A stretch of DNA of 64,000 bases. Origin: Rothia mucilaginosa. Lineage in GTDB: Bacteria > Actinomycetota > Actinomycetes > Actinomycetales > Micrococcaceae. The notes beneath the pieces were generated by a model that saw only the letters and a program-made list of their open reading frames with translations, did no database searches and had not been told where the DNA came from. The DNA lies in NCBI RefSeq assembly GCF_901875305.1, contig NZ_CABFLY010000005.1, positions 124,001-188,000 on the forward strand, read 5' to 3'. A program made the translations under genes and the position numbers. Shown piece after piece: positions 47,786-57,670 of the stretch. Within the stretch, counting starts at the first letter, position 1. The number at the start of each line of letters is the position of its first letter.

Positions 47786-49330
47786 ATGACTGCAACTCCG
47801 TTCTACATCACCACCGCCATCTCCTACCCCAATGGCAACCCGCACATCGGCCACGCCTACGAAACCATCGCCGCCGACGTGCTGGCCCGCTTCAAGCGCC
47901 TCGACGGCTTCGACGTACGCTTCATGACCGGCACCGACGAGCACGGCCAGAAGATGCAGACCACCGCAGAGAAGCTCGGCAAAACCGCCAAGGAACTCGC
48001 CGACGAGAACTCCGCACGCTTCAAGGCCATGAACGACGCGCTGAACATCAGCTACGACCGCTTCATCCGCACCACCGACCCCGACCACTACGTCGCATCC
48101 CAGGCCATCTGGAAGCGTATGGAAGAGAACGGTGACATCTACCTCGGTAAGTACGCCGGCTGGTACTCCGTCCGCGACGAGGCCTACTACGCAGAAGACG
48201 AAACCGAGGTCCGCGACGGCCAGCGTTACGCCATTGCCACCGGCACCGAGGTCGAGTGGACCGAGGAAGAGTCCTACTTCTTCCGCCTCTCCAAGTACGG
48301 CGACAAGCTCCTGGAGCTCTACGCCAACGAAGGCTACGTCTACCCCGAATCGCGCCGTAACGAACTCATCTCCTTCGTCAAGGGCGGCCTCAACGACCTG
48401 TCCATCTCGCGCACCACCTTCGACTGGGGCGTACCCGTGCCCGGCAACGACAAGCACGTCATGTACGTGTGGGTGGATGCGCTGACCAATTACCTCACCG
48501 GCCTCGGCTACCCCGACACCGAGAACGAGCTGTTCACCAAGTACTGGCCCGCCGACCTGCACCTCATCGGCAAGGACATTACCCGATTCCACTCCATCTA
48601 CTGGCCCGCATTCCTGTGGTCCGCAGGCCTGGAGCTGCCCAAGCGTGTCTTCGGCCACGGCTTCCTGCTCGTCAACGGCGAGAAGATGTCCAAGTCCGTC
48701 GGTAACGTCGTCGACCCCGCAAACCTCGTCGACGCCTTCGGCCTGGACGCTGTGCGCTTCTTCCTCATGCGTGAAGTGTCCTTCGGTCAGGACGGTTCCT
48801 ACTCCGAAGAGTCCATCATTAACCGCATCAACTCCGACCTGGCAAACAACCTCGGCAACCTCGCCCAGCGTTCGCTGTCCATGGTCGCAAAGAACTGCGG
48901 CGGTGCAGTGCCCGAGCACGGCGAATTCACCGAGGCAGACCGCAAGATTCTCGACGAGGCGGCTGCCCTCTACGAGCCGGTCCGTGCAGACTTTGACGAG
49001 CAGGCATTCCATCGTGCACTCGAGCGCATCTGGACCGTCCTTGCAGACACCAACGCCTACTTCGCAGAGCAGGAGCCCTGGACCCTGCGTAAGAACGGCG
49101 AGCTTGAGCGCATGAACACCGTGCTGTACGTGACCCTCGAGGTCGTGCGCCAGGTCGCCCTGCTGTTGCAGCCCGTCATGCCCGACTCGACCGCCAAGCT
49201 GTTGACCCTGCTCGGCGTACCGGAAGGCGACGCACGCCAGTTCGCCGCTCTCGGCACCGCGCTCGTGCCCGGCACTGAACTGCCCGCACCCGCACCGGTG
49301 TTCCCCCGCTATGAGGCACCCAAGGCGTAA
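47786..49330 (+). CDS. metG: Methionyl-tRNA synthetase
   Basis: Charges tRNA-Met. The 514-residue product has NPHIGHAYE (HIGH motif) and [10 protein letters not shown] (KMSKS). It lacks the zinc-knuckle Cys pairs in the connective domain and the C-terminal tRNA-binding domain of E. coli MetRS, as short MetG forms do. TAAACT ends 7 bases before the ATG and there is no Shine-Dalgarno, which suggests a leaderless transcript. Confidence 0.95.
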   Translation: MTATPFYITTAISYPNGNPHIGHAYETIAADVLARFKRLDGFDVRFMTGTDEHGQKMQTTAEKLGKTAKELADENSARFKAMNDALNISYDRFIRTTDPDHYVASQAIWKRMEENGDIYLGKYAGWYSVRDEAYYAEDETEVRDGQRYAIATGTEVEWTEEESYFFRLSKYGDKLLELYANEGYVYPESRRNELISFVKGGLNDLSISRTTFDWGVPVPGNDKHVMYVWVDALTNYLTGLGYPDTENELFTKYWPADLHLIGKDITRFHSIYWPAFLWSAGLELPKRVFGHGFLLVNGEKMSKSVGNVVDPANLVDAFGLDAVRFFLMREVSFGQDGSYSEESIINRINSDLANNLGNLAQRSLSMVAKNCGGAVPEHGEFTEADRKILDEAAALYEPVRADFDEQAFHRALERIWTVLADTNAYFAEQEPWTLRKNGELERMNTVLYVTLEVVRQVALLLQPVMPDSTAKLLTLLGVPEGDARQFAALGTALVPGTELPAPAPVFPRYEAPKA

Positions 49331-49390
49331 CCGTCCGGTTGCCAGACCAACAGCGGCTGGCGCGTGAGATAGCGCCGTAACGGATAGCGT

Positions 49391-49443
49391 GAGAAAGCCC
49401 CCGGCATCCTTACCCCAGATGGGGGAGGAGCCGGGGGCTTTCT
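49391..49443 (+). terminator. metG terminator
   Basis: GAGAAAGCCCCCGGC pairs with GCCGGGGGCTTTCT; the loop contains a CCCCA/TGGGG inner stem. Confidence 0.85.
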
Positions 49444-49498
49444 GCCTGTAGGTAGGGGGTGGTTTGCGCGCGGGGTAGTAGCCTTGGTTGGGCTACAA

Positions 49499-49516
49499 CT
49501 CATCCTTAAGGATGAG
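49499..49516. promoter_or_regulatory. Perfect 18-bp palindrome upstream of the ABC transporter
   Basis: CTCATCCTTAAGGATGAG is a perfect inverted repeat 162 bp before the ABC ATPase gene, in a 347-bp intergenic region with no gene. A GGATGAG half-site recurs at about 49626. It is a good candidate operator, possibly for the response regulator encoded at 53336. Confidence 0.55.
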
Positions 49517-49677
49517 GTCCGCGCCCCGCTCAGCCCACCTCATGCTCATTTCAGCCCGAGGAATTAGTGGGGGACTCTGCATCCGTAGATCAAGGCCCGG
49601 GGAACACCCACCAAAATCAACCCGGAGGATGAGAAAAACCCTGTAGTCAGCACCATGCTGCGTGAAATAATTGAACC

Positions 49678-50445
49678 ATGACTACGACAACTCCTCACGC
49701 ACAGACGGCACAGGTTGCCGTCTCCGCACGAAACCTTTCCAAAACCTACGGCATGGGTGAAGCCACCGTCCACGCCCTCAACAACGTCTCCGTTGACTTT
49801 GAGCAGGGCAAGTTCACCGCCATTATGGGCCCGTCCGGCTCCGGCAAGTCCACGCTGATGCAGACCATCGCAACACTGGACACCCCCGACCCGAACCCGG
49901 CAACCTCCATCCGTATTGGCGGTACCGAGCTCTTCGGCCTGAAGGACAACGCCCTCACTGAATTCCGCCGCGAACACATCGGCTTCATCTTCCAAGCGTT
50001 CAACCTGGTGCCCACCCTCACCGCGGGCCAGAACATTGACCTGCCCCTGGGCCTGGCCGGTAAGAAGCCCGACCCGCAGTGGCGCGACTACCTGGTCAAG
50101 ACCCTCGGGTTGGAAACCCGCCTCGACCACCGCCCCGAACAGCTCTCCGGCGGTCAGCAGCAGCGCGTCGCCATCGTGCGCGCCTTGCTTGCACGCCCCG
50201 AGGTGGTCTTCGCCGACGAACCGACCGGTAACCTCGACTCCAACTCCGGCGCCGAGGTGCTGCGCCTGCTGCGTGCCGCCGCAACCGACCACGCACAGAC
50301 CATCCTCATGGTCACCCACGACGCAAACGCCGCCTCCTACGCAGACCGCGTGGTCTTCATCAAGGACGGCATGGTCGCCGGCGAAATGATCGAACCCACC
50401 TACGACGCCGTCCTCGGCGCAATGGCACAGCTGGAAGGTCGATAA
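49678..50445 (+). CDS. ABC transporter ATP-binding protein (MacB/LolD type)
   Basis: Cytoplasmic ATPase of 255 residues with Walker A GPSGSGKST, Q-loop FIFQAFNLVPTLTAGQN, signature LSGGQQQRVAIVRAL, Walker B VVFADEPTGNLD and switch MVTHDANAASYADR. This subfamily works with FtsX-domain permeases in peptide or drug export, or in sensing cell-wall antibiotics. It is followed after three bases by the permease gene. Confidence 0.9.
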   Translation: MTTTTPHAQTAQVAVSARNLSKTYGMGEATVHALNNVSVDFEQGKFTAIMGPSGSGKSTLMQTIATLDTPDPNPATSIRIGGTELFGLKDNALTEFRREHIGFIFQAFNLVPTLTAGQNIDLPLGLAGKKPDPQWRDYLVKTLGLETRLDHRPEQLSGGQQQRVAIVRALLARPEVVFADEPTGNLDSNSGAEVLRLLRAAATDHAQTILMVTHDANAASYADRVVFIKDGMVAGEMIEPTYDAVLGAMAQLEGR

Positions 50446-50448
50446 GCC

Positions 50449-53202
50449 GTGGCAACCACACTGAACACGGTGGCGCGATCCAATCTGCGCGCCTCCAAAG
50501 GAAAATACATCCTCACGGGTATAGGCATCGCGATCTCATCCTTCTTCATCGCCGCCATTATGATGCTCACCAACTCGCTGCAGGCGACCGTCAACTCCTC
50601 CGTTGGTGACGTGCTCTCCCGCACCGAGGCGGTCGTCGTCTCCGCCGCCACAACCAGCGACGGTCAAGACAGCACCTCTATCTACCTGACTCGTGACCAG
50701 ATTCAGAAGGTAGAAAAGAGCGACCTGCTCTCCGGCTACTGGGTGCAGTACGCCGTTGCCGGTACTCTCGGCACCGGCGATCAGAAAACCCAGGTGCAGT
50801 ACGACCAGCTGCCCGCCGACTCGAGCCTCTTCCCGTACAAGGTGCAGGGCAAAATCCCCAGTAGCGACCACGAAATCATGGTCTCCACCTACTTCGCGAA
50901 GGAGCACAACCTTTCGCTGAACGGCAAGGTCACCAGCACCGACGTTGTGGAATCTGTCAGTGCCCCCGGTACCGACAAGACCGCCGAATATACCGTCGTC
51001 GGTCTGTTCGACCCCGGTTTTGAAGGCTCCACCACCAACCGGGCTGTCTTCATTGGTGGCACCAGCCTCGGCGAAGCCGCCCTGAAAGCAGCCGAGACAG
51101 AAAACAAGAGTTCCGTGGCAGGCCACCGAAGCATGGCTGGCGCGAACCTCATCTACCTCAAGTTCAAGGATGGCGTAACCGACGCCAAGCTTAAGAGCCT
51201 GCAGGATACCCTCAGCAGCGGCGACACCAAGAACGACCCGCGCGTGATGACCGGTCAGAAGCTGCTGGAGGACTACCAGAAGACCATCTCCACGGTCTTC
51301 ACCTCCATTAGCGTGATCCTGGGCGCCTTCGCAGCGCTGGCTCTGCTGGTCTCCTCGTTCGTCATCTCCAACACTTTCGCGGTGCTGGTCGGCCAGCGCA
51401 TCCGTGAACTGGCTCTGCTGCGCACCCTCGGTGCCCGCGGCGGCTCCCTCGTACGGATGCTACTCGTTGAATCCATTACCGTGGGTGTGGTGTTCTCCCT
51501 CATCGGTGCGTTGCTGACCTTCCCGGTCGGCATGCTGGTGGGAAGCATGGTTTCGACCATCATGATTTCCTACTCAGTCACCCCGGTGATTATCAGTACC
51601 CTGATCTGCACCATCGTGACGGTGCTCGCGTCGCTCTCCCCGGCACGAAGCGCCCTGCGCATCTCGCCCATTAGCGCGATGAGCGAGCACACCAACCTTG
51701 AGGTGCGCAAGCCCGGCAAGGTCGGCCCGATCCTGGGTCTGGTCTTCGGTGCCGCAGGTATCGGCCTGGCTATGCTGGCTCAGAACCAGGGTTCCGGTGA
51801 GGGTGCCGGCAATAAGGCCATTGCCTTCATGATGGGGGCCGCACTGCTGCTCGGTATTGCGGTCTTCCTCCTCACCCCGCTGGTACTGCCCCCGCTGGTA
51901 CGTGCCCTCGGCACGGTCACCCGCACCCAGACCGGCAAGCTCGCGCTCGCCAACGCGCTGCGTTCGCCCAAGCGCACCGTCTCCACCGGCCGCGCTGTGC
52001 TGGTGGGTACCCTGGTCGTGTCGACTGTGCTGACCGGTTACTCGGTGCTGAGCGCCTCGCTGACCAAGGCTCTGGATCAGCAGTACCCGATTTCTGCGCA
52101 GGCGAAGTACAGCTCGTACGACCAGTCTGAGGCTGCCTCCACCGTGACCAAGGCGGAGGGAATCGCCTCCAAGGTCAAGGGTATTAAGAACGTTCAGGCA
52201 TCCGCCGTCGGTTACGCAGCCGGTGTGGTTGACTACACCGTCGAATACGAGGGGCAGAGCGCCAACCAGAATTCCGACCTGGTGGCGCTGAGCTCCTCCG
52301 ATTTGAAGGCAATCTTGCCGGGTGAAAACTCGAACCTTGCGGATGACACCGTGCTCGTGCCGCAGGGCCTCTGGAAGTCCGCTGGATTGAATGAGTCCAG
52401 CCGTCTGAAGGCACACGGCCCGCTCGGCGAAGTGGAACTCAAGCCCGTCAAGTCCGAAACCAAGCAGAACCTGCTGATTGTCAACCCTGCCACGGCCGCC
52501 AAGTTGCAGGACGCCAAGAACCCGCAGAAGGTTGCCAACCCTGCCGCTGAGGAAGCTCAGAAGCGCATGGAAGAAGCAATCGCCAGCGGTGACAAGGAGG
52601 CTCAGACGAAGGCAGCTCATCTGACCGTCACCAGCCAGGCAACCGGTAACGACACCGTTGTTCTGGTGCGCGCCGCCTCCCCGCTGACCAGTAGCGAGAA
52701 CGCGACCCTGCAGGCTGACCTGAACCGAGCCAGCCCGGACAGCTCCTTCACCGGTGGCTTGCAGGAACGTCAGACCTACGACCAGATACTGACCGTTATG
52801 CTGACCTTCACCCTGGTGATGCTCATGCTCGCAGTGGTCATCTCCATCATTGGTGTGGCGAATACGATGACCCTGTCGGTCAACGAACGCCGCCGCGAGA
52901 ACGCGATGCTCCGCTCGCTGGGTCTGTCCCGCAAGCAGCTGCGCCGCATGATTTCCATTGAGGCGATTCTGATTACGCTCGCCGCAGTGGTGCTCGGTAT
53001 GGTTTCCGGTGCGGTGATTGGTAGCCTCTCTGCGCAGATTATTATGTCTTCCATGAGTGCTTCCGCCCCGCTCGTGCTTGACCTGCCGTACGTCTGGTAC
53101 GTGGTCATCCTCGTTGTGGGTGTGCTCGCCGCGATGCTCGCTTCGGCTCTGCCGGCGGCTCGTTCGGCTCGCATGTCCCCGGTTGAGGGTATGCGCGGCT
53201 AA
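50449..53202 (+). CDS. ABC transporter permease, two FtsX domains
   Basis: A 917-residue membrane protein starting at GTG just after the ATPase stop. One N-terminal transmembrane helix (about 22-45) is followed by a large external domain, a first FtsX block of three helices (about 285-405), further helices, a second external domain (about 540-770) and a final FtsX block ending at ARMSPVEGM. This organisation fits transporters for lipids, peptides or cell-envelope stress. The convergent two-component system is the likely regulator. Confidence 0.88.
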   Translation: MATTLNTVARSNLRASKGKYILTGIGIAISSFFIAAIMMLTNSLQATVNSSVGDVLSRTEAVVVSAATTSDGQDSTSIYLTRDQIQKVEKSDLLSGYWVQYAVAGTLGTGDQKTQVQYDQLPADSSLFPYKVQGKIPSSDHEIMVSTYFAKEHNLSLNGKVTSTDVVESVSAPGTDKTAEYTVVGLFDPGFEGSTTNRAVFIGGTSLGEAALKAAETENKSSVAGHRSMAGANLIYLKFKDGVTDAKLKSLQDTLSSGDTKNDPRVMTGQKLLEDYQKTISTVFTSISVILGAFAALALLVSSFVISNTFAVLVGQRIRELALLRTLGARGGSLVRMLLVESITVGVVFSLIGALLTFPVGMLVGSMVSTIMISYSVTPVIISTLICTIVTVLASLSPARSALRISPISAMSEHTNLEVRKPGKVGPILGLVFGAAGIGLAMLAQNQGSGEGAGNKAIAFMMGAALLLGIAVFLLTPLVLPPLVRALGTVTRTQTGKLALANALRSPKRTVSTGRAVLVGTLVVSTVLTGYSVLSASLTKALDQQYPISAQAKYSSYDQSEAASTVTKAEGIASKVKGIKNVQASAVGYAAGVVDYTVEYEGQSANQNSDLVALSSSDLKAILPGENSNLADDTVLVPQGLWKSAGLNESSRLKAHGPLGEVELKPVKSETKQNLLIVNPATAAKLQDAKNPQKVANPAAEEAQKRMEEAIASGDKEAQTKAAHLTVTSQATGNDTVVLVRAASPLTSSENATLQADLNRASPDSSFTGGLQERQTYDQILTVMLTFTLVMLMLAVVISIIGVANTMTLSVNERRRENAMLRSLGLSRKQLRRMISIEAILITLAAVVLGMVSGAVIGSLSAQIIMSSMSASAPLVLDLPYVWYVVILVVGVLAAMLASALPAARSARMSPVEGMRG

Positions 53203-53226
53203 CAACCAAATATAGGATGTGAGAAA

Positions 53227-53279
53227 GTGAAGCCCCGGAGGGTGCCCCCGATAAGGGGATGCGCCCGCCGGGGCTTCAC
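53227..53279. terminator. Terminator between the ABC operon and the two-component system
   Basis: GTGAAGCCCCGG (53227-53238) pairs with CCGGGGCTTCAC (53268-53279), with inner GGGTGC/GCGCCC pairing, between convergent units. Confidence 0.85.
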
Positions 53280-53335
53280 TGTGTCCTCTAGTCTGCCGTG
53301 CTCTCTATTCTGCTGTGTCCTTATATAAGGGAGCG

Positions 53336-54196
53336 CTAGTGGGCGATACCCGCCTCATACGCCATAATGACCGCCTGCACACGATCACGCGCACCCAACT
53401 TCGCCAACACATGCGACACATGCGTCTTCACCGTCGCCTCCGAAAGCACCAACTCCCGCGTAATCTCCGCATTCGACAAGCCGCGCGCAATCAAACCCAG
53501 CACCTCAAACTCACGCGGCGACAACTGCTCAATCAACTCACGATGCGGATAATCCTGCACAGGCTCAAAGCTTGCATGCTCAGCCGGAATAAACGTCGCC
53601 TTAGGAAGCTCAGAACCAGCAGTCGGGGGAGTAGCCTGCACAGACTTGGTGGTAGATACAGACTCGGCAACAGGAGCAGACGGGGCGGCAGGAGCGGGGG
53701 AGTCCAACACCGGAATCATATGCTCCAGCAGGCGGCGAGTCGCCGACGGCGCAATCACCGCATCGCCGCGGTGCACTGTACGAATCGCCTCCAGCAGCTG
53801 CTCCGGCGGAGTGTCCTTCAACAAGAAACCGCTCGCACCCGCACGCACCGCCGAATACACGTACTCATCAATATCGAAAGTCGTGAGCATAATAATGCGC
53901 ACCCGCTCATCCTCGGAAACTTCACGCTCGCCGTCACGCTCCAGGATGCGGCGCGCCGCCTCCAGGCCGTCGCAGTGCGGCATGCGCACATCCATGAGGA
54001 TGACCTGCGGCGCCTGCCCTTCAGAGACCATGCGGTCAAAAACGTCAATAGCCGCCAGTCCGTCGTCAGCTTCCATGACGACCTGCAGGTCCGGCTGGGA
54101 GTTGACGAGCATGCTCAAGCCGCCGCGTACTAGGCGCTGGTCGTCAACGAGCATCACGCGGATCGGCTGGGTGGTCTGTGGTGCGGAAGAGTACAT
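53336..54196 (-). CDS. Response regulator, NarL/LuxR type
   Basis: DNA-binding response regulator of 286 residues. Receiver domain with DDQ at residues 18-20 and phospho-acceptor Asp69 in ILMDVRMP. Helix-turn-helix LSPREFEVLGLIARGLSNAEI near the C-terminus. A linker of about 55 residues rich in Ala, Pro, Ser and Thr separates the two, longer than the roughly 15-20 usual. TAGGAT ends 7 bases before the ATG, so it may have its own leaderless transcript besides read-through from the kinase gene 41 bp upstream. Confidence 0.92.
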   Translation of the reverse strand: MYSSAPQTTQPIRVMLVDDQRLVRGGLSMLVNSQPDLQVVMEADDGLAAIDVFDRMVSEGQAPQVILMDVRMPHCDGLEAARRILERDGEREVSEDERVRIIMLTTFDIDEYVYSAVRAGASGFLLKDTPPEQLLEAIRTVHRGDAVIAPSATRRLLEHMIPVLDSPAPAAPSAPVAESVSTTKSVQATPPTAGSELPKATFIPAEHASFEPVQDYPHRELIEQLSPREFEVLGLIARGLSNAEITRELVLSEATVKTHVSHVLAKLGARDRVQAVIMAYEAGIAH

Positions 54197-54237
54197 AGTT
54201 TCAATCCTAGATCACGAGGTGGTAGAGGGCACGGGTA

Positions 54238-55641
54238 TTAGAGGTCGCGGTAGGGTAGCGCCGCCTCAACGAGCCAGCCGCCGTCGGGCTGCAGACCGTA
54301 GGTGAGGGTGCCGTGGTAGAGGGCGATGCGCTCGCTCATGCCGCGCAGACCGTTGCCGCTACCGGGTACCGGGCGGGCAATGTGCTGAGCCGCGGCAGAG
54401 GAAACCGGGTCGTTATGTACCCGCAAGTGCAGACCGTCCTCACTCCAGTGAATGGTGACGGTGGTTGCCGCGCCGGAGGAGTGCTTGAGCGCGTTGGTGA
54501 GCGCCTCCTGCACGGTGCGGTAGGCCGCAAGTTCTGCACCCTGCGGTAGGGTGCGCGTCATCGTGCCGGTGATTCCGGTGAAGGTGACGGGTAGTCCGGC
54601 GCGGCGGCTCTGCTCCACGAGGGCGGGCACATCGTTGAGGGTGGGCACTGGCGCGTAGGCGGTTGCCTCGTCCGTGCGGAGTAGCCCGAGTAGGGAACGC
54701 ATCTGCGTGAGCGAGTCGCGTGCCGTGTCTGCGATGAGTTCGAGGGTCTGCTCCGCAATATCCGGTTCGCTCTGCTGCTGAGCCTGACCCGGCTGCTCTG
54801 CCTGCTGGGCGCGTGCGGTGCGGGCGCTCGCGGCGGCGTAGCGTGCTCCGTCCGCCTGGGAAATAATGCTGGAGAGCGAGTGCGCCACGATATCGTGCAT
54901 TTCACGGGCGATGCGGGTGCGTTCATCCTGCGCGGCGAGGCGGCGTTCCTGTTCCTGCTCGTATTCGAGACGGCGGGCGCGTTCTTTGAATTCTTCGCTG
55001 CGTAGTTCACGCATGCGGCGGGAGTCGCCGAGGAACCAGAAGACGGTGAAGATGGATCCGCAGAGCACACCGAGCATCAGGGAGATGAAGATGCGGGCGG
55101 GTATGTCGTCCCAGTGGTAGAGGAGTGAGAGTGATGCCTGCACGGTGACGGCGAGTGCGCCGACCCAGCCGAGAATGAGGGCGCGGAAGCGGGCGCGGCG
55201 GGTCCAGTGCCTGCCGGTGTGGTAGGCGGCGAGGCTGACCGGCGGGTAGCAGGTGATGACGAGTGAATCGGGGAAGGGGACCACGAGAGTGAGACAGAGC
55301 GCCGCGATGACCACGTAGATGCTGCCGTAGGGGAAGCGGTAGCGGAAGTAGAGCGCGGTGGTGCTGCAGAGCGCGGAGATGAGCGGGATCCAGCCGTAGC
55401 CGTTGATGAAGGCAACGGAGAGCACGCAGCAGAAGAACTGCATGTGCGCGACGACGATGAAGTTCATCCAGCCGCGTTTGTCTCTGAGGTAGCTTTGTAC
55501 GCGGCTGGAGGCGGTGATGGCGTCGGCGGGCAGGTTGTTGCTTTCTGAGCTGCCGCGGGTATGCGTTACGGCGTGGCCTGATTCGGCTGTCTCTGTGCTG
55601 TGCTGTGGGTTCTTCGGGGGTTGGGGGTGCTTGAGGGGCAT
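54238..55641 (-). CDS. Sensor histidine kinase (HisKA_3 type)
   Basis: Membrane sensor kinase partner of the NarL-type regulator. The 467-residue product has a Pro/Lys/Ser/Thr N-terminal tail, about five transmembrane helices (about 60-200) without a clear large external sensor, a coiled coil, the dimerisation/phosphorylation motif REMHDIVAHSL (His249) and an ATPase domain with GNGLRGMSERI. I chose the ATG at 55641: TACACT ends 6 bases upstream and no Shine-Dalgarno supports any start. Few external residues suggest it senses the membrane or its ABC transporter. Confidence 0.85.
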   Translation of the reverse strand: MPLKHPQPPKNPQHSTETAESGHAVTHTRGSSESNNLPADAITASSRVQSYLRDKRGWMNFIVVAHMQFFCCVLSVAFINGYGWIPLISALCSTTALYFRYRFPYGSIYVVIAALCLTLVVPFPDSLVITCYPPVSLAAYHTGRHWTRRARFRALILGWVGALAVTVQASLSLLYHWDDIPARIFISLMLGVLCGSIFTVFWFLGDSRRMRELRSEEFKERARRLEYEQEQERRLAAQDERTRIAREMHDIVAHSLSSIISQADGARYAAASARTARAQQAEQPGQAQQQSEPDIAEQTLELIADTARDSLTQMRSLLGLLRTDEATAYAPVPTLNDVPALVEQSRRAGLPVTFTGITGTMTRTLPQGAELAAYRTVQEALTNALKHSSGAATTVTIHWSEDGLHLRVHNDPVSSAAAQHIARPVPGSGNGLRGMSERIALYHGTLTYGLQPDGGWLVEAALPYRDL

Positions 55642-56220
55642 GGTTCTAGTGTATCGGGGGTGTTTGTGAGGGATTGGGATCTTCTTTTTTGCTCTCACGT
55701 GCAGGAACATTCTGTGGGTTTGTGTGTGGGGGTGTGTGCTTGCGTGTGTGCGACACGCCAATATACGGGATTATTTATGAGGTTCGCCACAATAAATCGG
55801 ATTTTTCTCTCAATCACCGCTTGAGAGTTTGGGGTTATATGGGGTTTGAATTTAGATGCCTACCTTTGAAAACTTTCTTAAGTAACCTATTTGGGTTGAA
55901 AAACCTTCAAGCTTAACGGAGGGTTTTGATTAAAGCCCCTCATCGGGGGTCTATTGAAGGCCATTGCGGGGGTTGGATTTGGTGAGTATAGTTTTACCTG
56001 TATCGTCACCCGGCGTGTAGAGGATTGAGCCTAGTGGGCATACCAAGCCTCCTGTAGGGCGCTCCCACGCGGAACGGTGCAACATTATGTCGTTATCACC
56101 ATGGGTTTGGCTTAAGCTGACTCGCTCACTCGACTTGTCTCAAGTGATGTTTTTCGCCGCGCACTACACGGCGGGTGATAACTCTTATTCCTCAAATGAC
56201 ATCACTCTCGAAGGACATAT
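55642..56220. other. Long AT-rich region upstream of the glycine-rich protein
   Basis: 579 bp without a supported gene. It is more AT-rich than its surroundings (notably 55780-55940). It contains a hairpin AAAACCTTC/GGAGGGTTTT (about 55899-55927) and GC-rich potential pairing around 56010-56080. GAAGGA precedes the 56221 start. The ATG at 56087 opens a frame overlapping the downstream gene and is probably not coding. A long 5' leader is possible. Confidence 0.5.
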
Positions 56221-57585
56221 ATGTCTACTAATATTTCTCGCCGCAAGGTTGTTGCTGGAGCAGCGTGGGCTGCTCCTGTTGTTGCAGCATCTGCTGCGGT
56301 TCCCGCATTTGCTTCCTCCACCGTGTGTGAGTGGGAGTCCAGTGCTGCATACTCCGTTGCAGGCACTTCTGCAGGCGCTAAGGATACTACCTCTTTCGTT
56401 GTTCCCGCACTGGTCGACAAGATTAAGTTCGAGGTCGTCGGTGGTGCTGGTGGTACTAACTATGACGATATGGCAGCAGGTTCCGGTGCTAAGGTTACCG
56501 GTGAAATTTCCGTGAGGGCTGGCCAGACTGTTCAGCTTATCGGCGCAGCCGGTGGTATCGGTAACGGCCCCCTGACCGCAGCTGAGGGTGGTGAGGGCTA
56601 CGGTAACGGTGGTTCCTCCAACCTGCCTACCCCGATTCCCAGCAGCGTCATGCAGCAGGTCAACACTATTTGGCCCGCTAACTCCCCGCTGAAGCGTGTT
56701 ACCTACTCCGCTTCCGGTGGTGGCTCCTCCGCTCTGGTCATCGACGGCACCCCCGTTGCTGTTGCAGGTGGCGGTGGCGGCGCTGGCTTCATCAACAACG
56801 GTGGCGCTAACAACAACCCCAAGTACATGGAACCTGGCGCAGTGACCGCTTCCTGGCAGTGGCCCCAAGGTGCAAAGCGCAACGGCAACATCATCTTCGG
56901 TTCCACCGGTGGTTCCGCTGATGGTGCATCGGGTTCGGCAGGTCTTGAAGGCTTCGGTATCTACGATGCTGACAGCTCCATCAGGGAAACCGTTGAGGCC
57001 GGTGAAGGTGGCGCAAACGGTATCGGTGGTAACGGCGGCGCCAAGACCGCTCTGCACACCGGCAAGTCCCCGAACGGCGTTCTGGGCTTCTCCTCCGCTA
57101 ACAACCAGGAGATTTACCAGTCCTCCAAGTCCGGTAACAACGGTGGCTCCGGCTTCGCCGGTAACGGTGGCGACGGTGTGGCATCCTACTCCTACCTGAT
57201 CGACAACAACGATCGCACCAAGAAGGAAGTTGGTACTCACAACGGTTCTACCTACGCCCTTGAGTACTCCTCCATCGGTTTCAACTTCAACGGCTACGAG
57301 TCGGTTATCTCCGCAGGTGGTGGCGCAGGCTACGGTGGCGGTGGCTCCGGTGCTTCCAGCTCCTCCTCCGCTATCGTTGTAACCCAGAAGTGGAACAACA
57401 ACCCCACCGGTCTTCGCCAGAACGTCTCCTTCGGCCAGCTCGGTGGCGGCGGTGGCGCAGGTGGCTCCTACGTTGCTCCCGGTGTGTCCGGCGGTAACAT
57501 TACCTCCGCAGGTAACGCTCCGACCGCTCGTAGCACCCGTGGTAACGGCTACGTCAAGGTCACCCTCTGCAAGCGCACCGCGTAA
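56221..57585 (+). CDS. Tat-exported glycine-rich surface protein
   Basis: A 454-residue secreted protein. The Tat signal is SRRKVVAGAAWAAPVVAAS with a signal-peptidase I site after AFA (about residue 31). The mature part is dominated by Gly-rich turns between short beta strands (IKFEVVGGAGG, VRAGQTVQLIGAAGG, VAVAGGGGGAGF). This resembles the glycine-rich fold family that includes bacterial proteins and the ALK/LTK glycine-rich domain. Only two Cys remain, Cys36 and Cys450, one at each end of the mature chain, placed to lock it with a disulfide. No sortase motif or membrane anchor. Ligand unknown. GAAGGA lies five bases before the ATG. Confidence 0.65.
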   Translation: MSTNISRRKVVAGAAWAAPVVAASAAVPAFASSTVCEWESSAAYSVAGTSAGAKDTTSFVVPALVDKIKFEVVGGAGGTNYDDMAAGSGAKVTGEISVRAGQTVQLIGAAGGIGNGPLTAAEGGEGYGNGGSSNLPTPIPSSVMQQVNTIWPANSPLKRVTYSASGGGSSALVIDGTPVAVAGGGGGAGFINNGGANNNPKYMEPGAVTASWQWPQGAKRNGNIIFGSTGGSADGASGSAGLEGFGIYDADSSIRETVEAGEGGANGIGGNGGAKTALHTGKSPNGVLGFSSANNQEIYQSSKSGNNGGSGFAGNGGDGVASYSYLIDNNDRTKKEVGTHNGSTYALEYSSIGFNFNGYESVISAGGGAGYGGGGSGASSSSSAIVVTQKWNNNPTGLRQNVSFGQLGGGGGAGGSYVAPGVSGGNITSAGNAPTARSTRGNGYVKVTLCKRTA

Positions 57586-57631
57586 TTGCATAGACCTTTA
57601 GAGCTCTCACTCTGAGTGAGAACTCATAATG

Positions 57632-57670
57632 ATATTCCTCGGCTGATGATTCAGCCGGGGAATATTGTTT
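57632..57670 (+). terminator. Terminator after the glycine-rich protein gene
   Basis: ATATTCCTCGGCTGA pairs with TTCAGCCGGGGAATAT, followed by TGTTTTA. Confidence 0.8.

Noticed and set aside
56087..56515. 142-codon frame overlapping the start of the glycine-rich gene
   Set aside because: Its second half overlaps the Tat signal region in another frame, and it lacks a ribosome-binding site and any recognisable feature.
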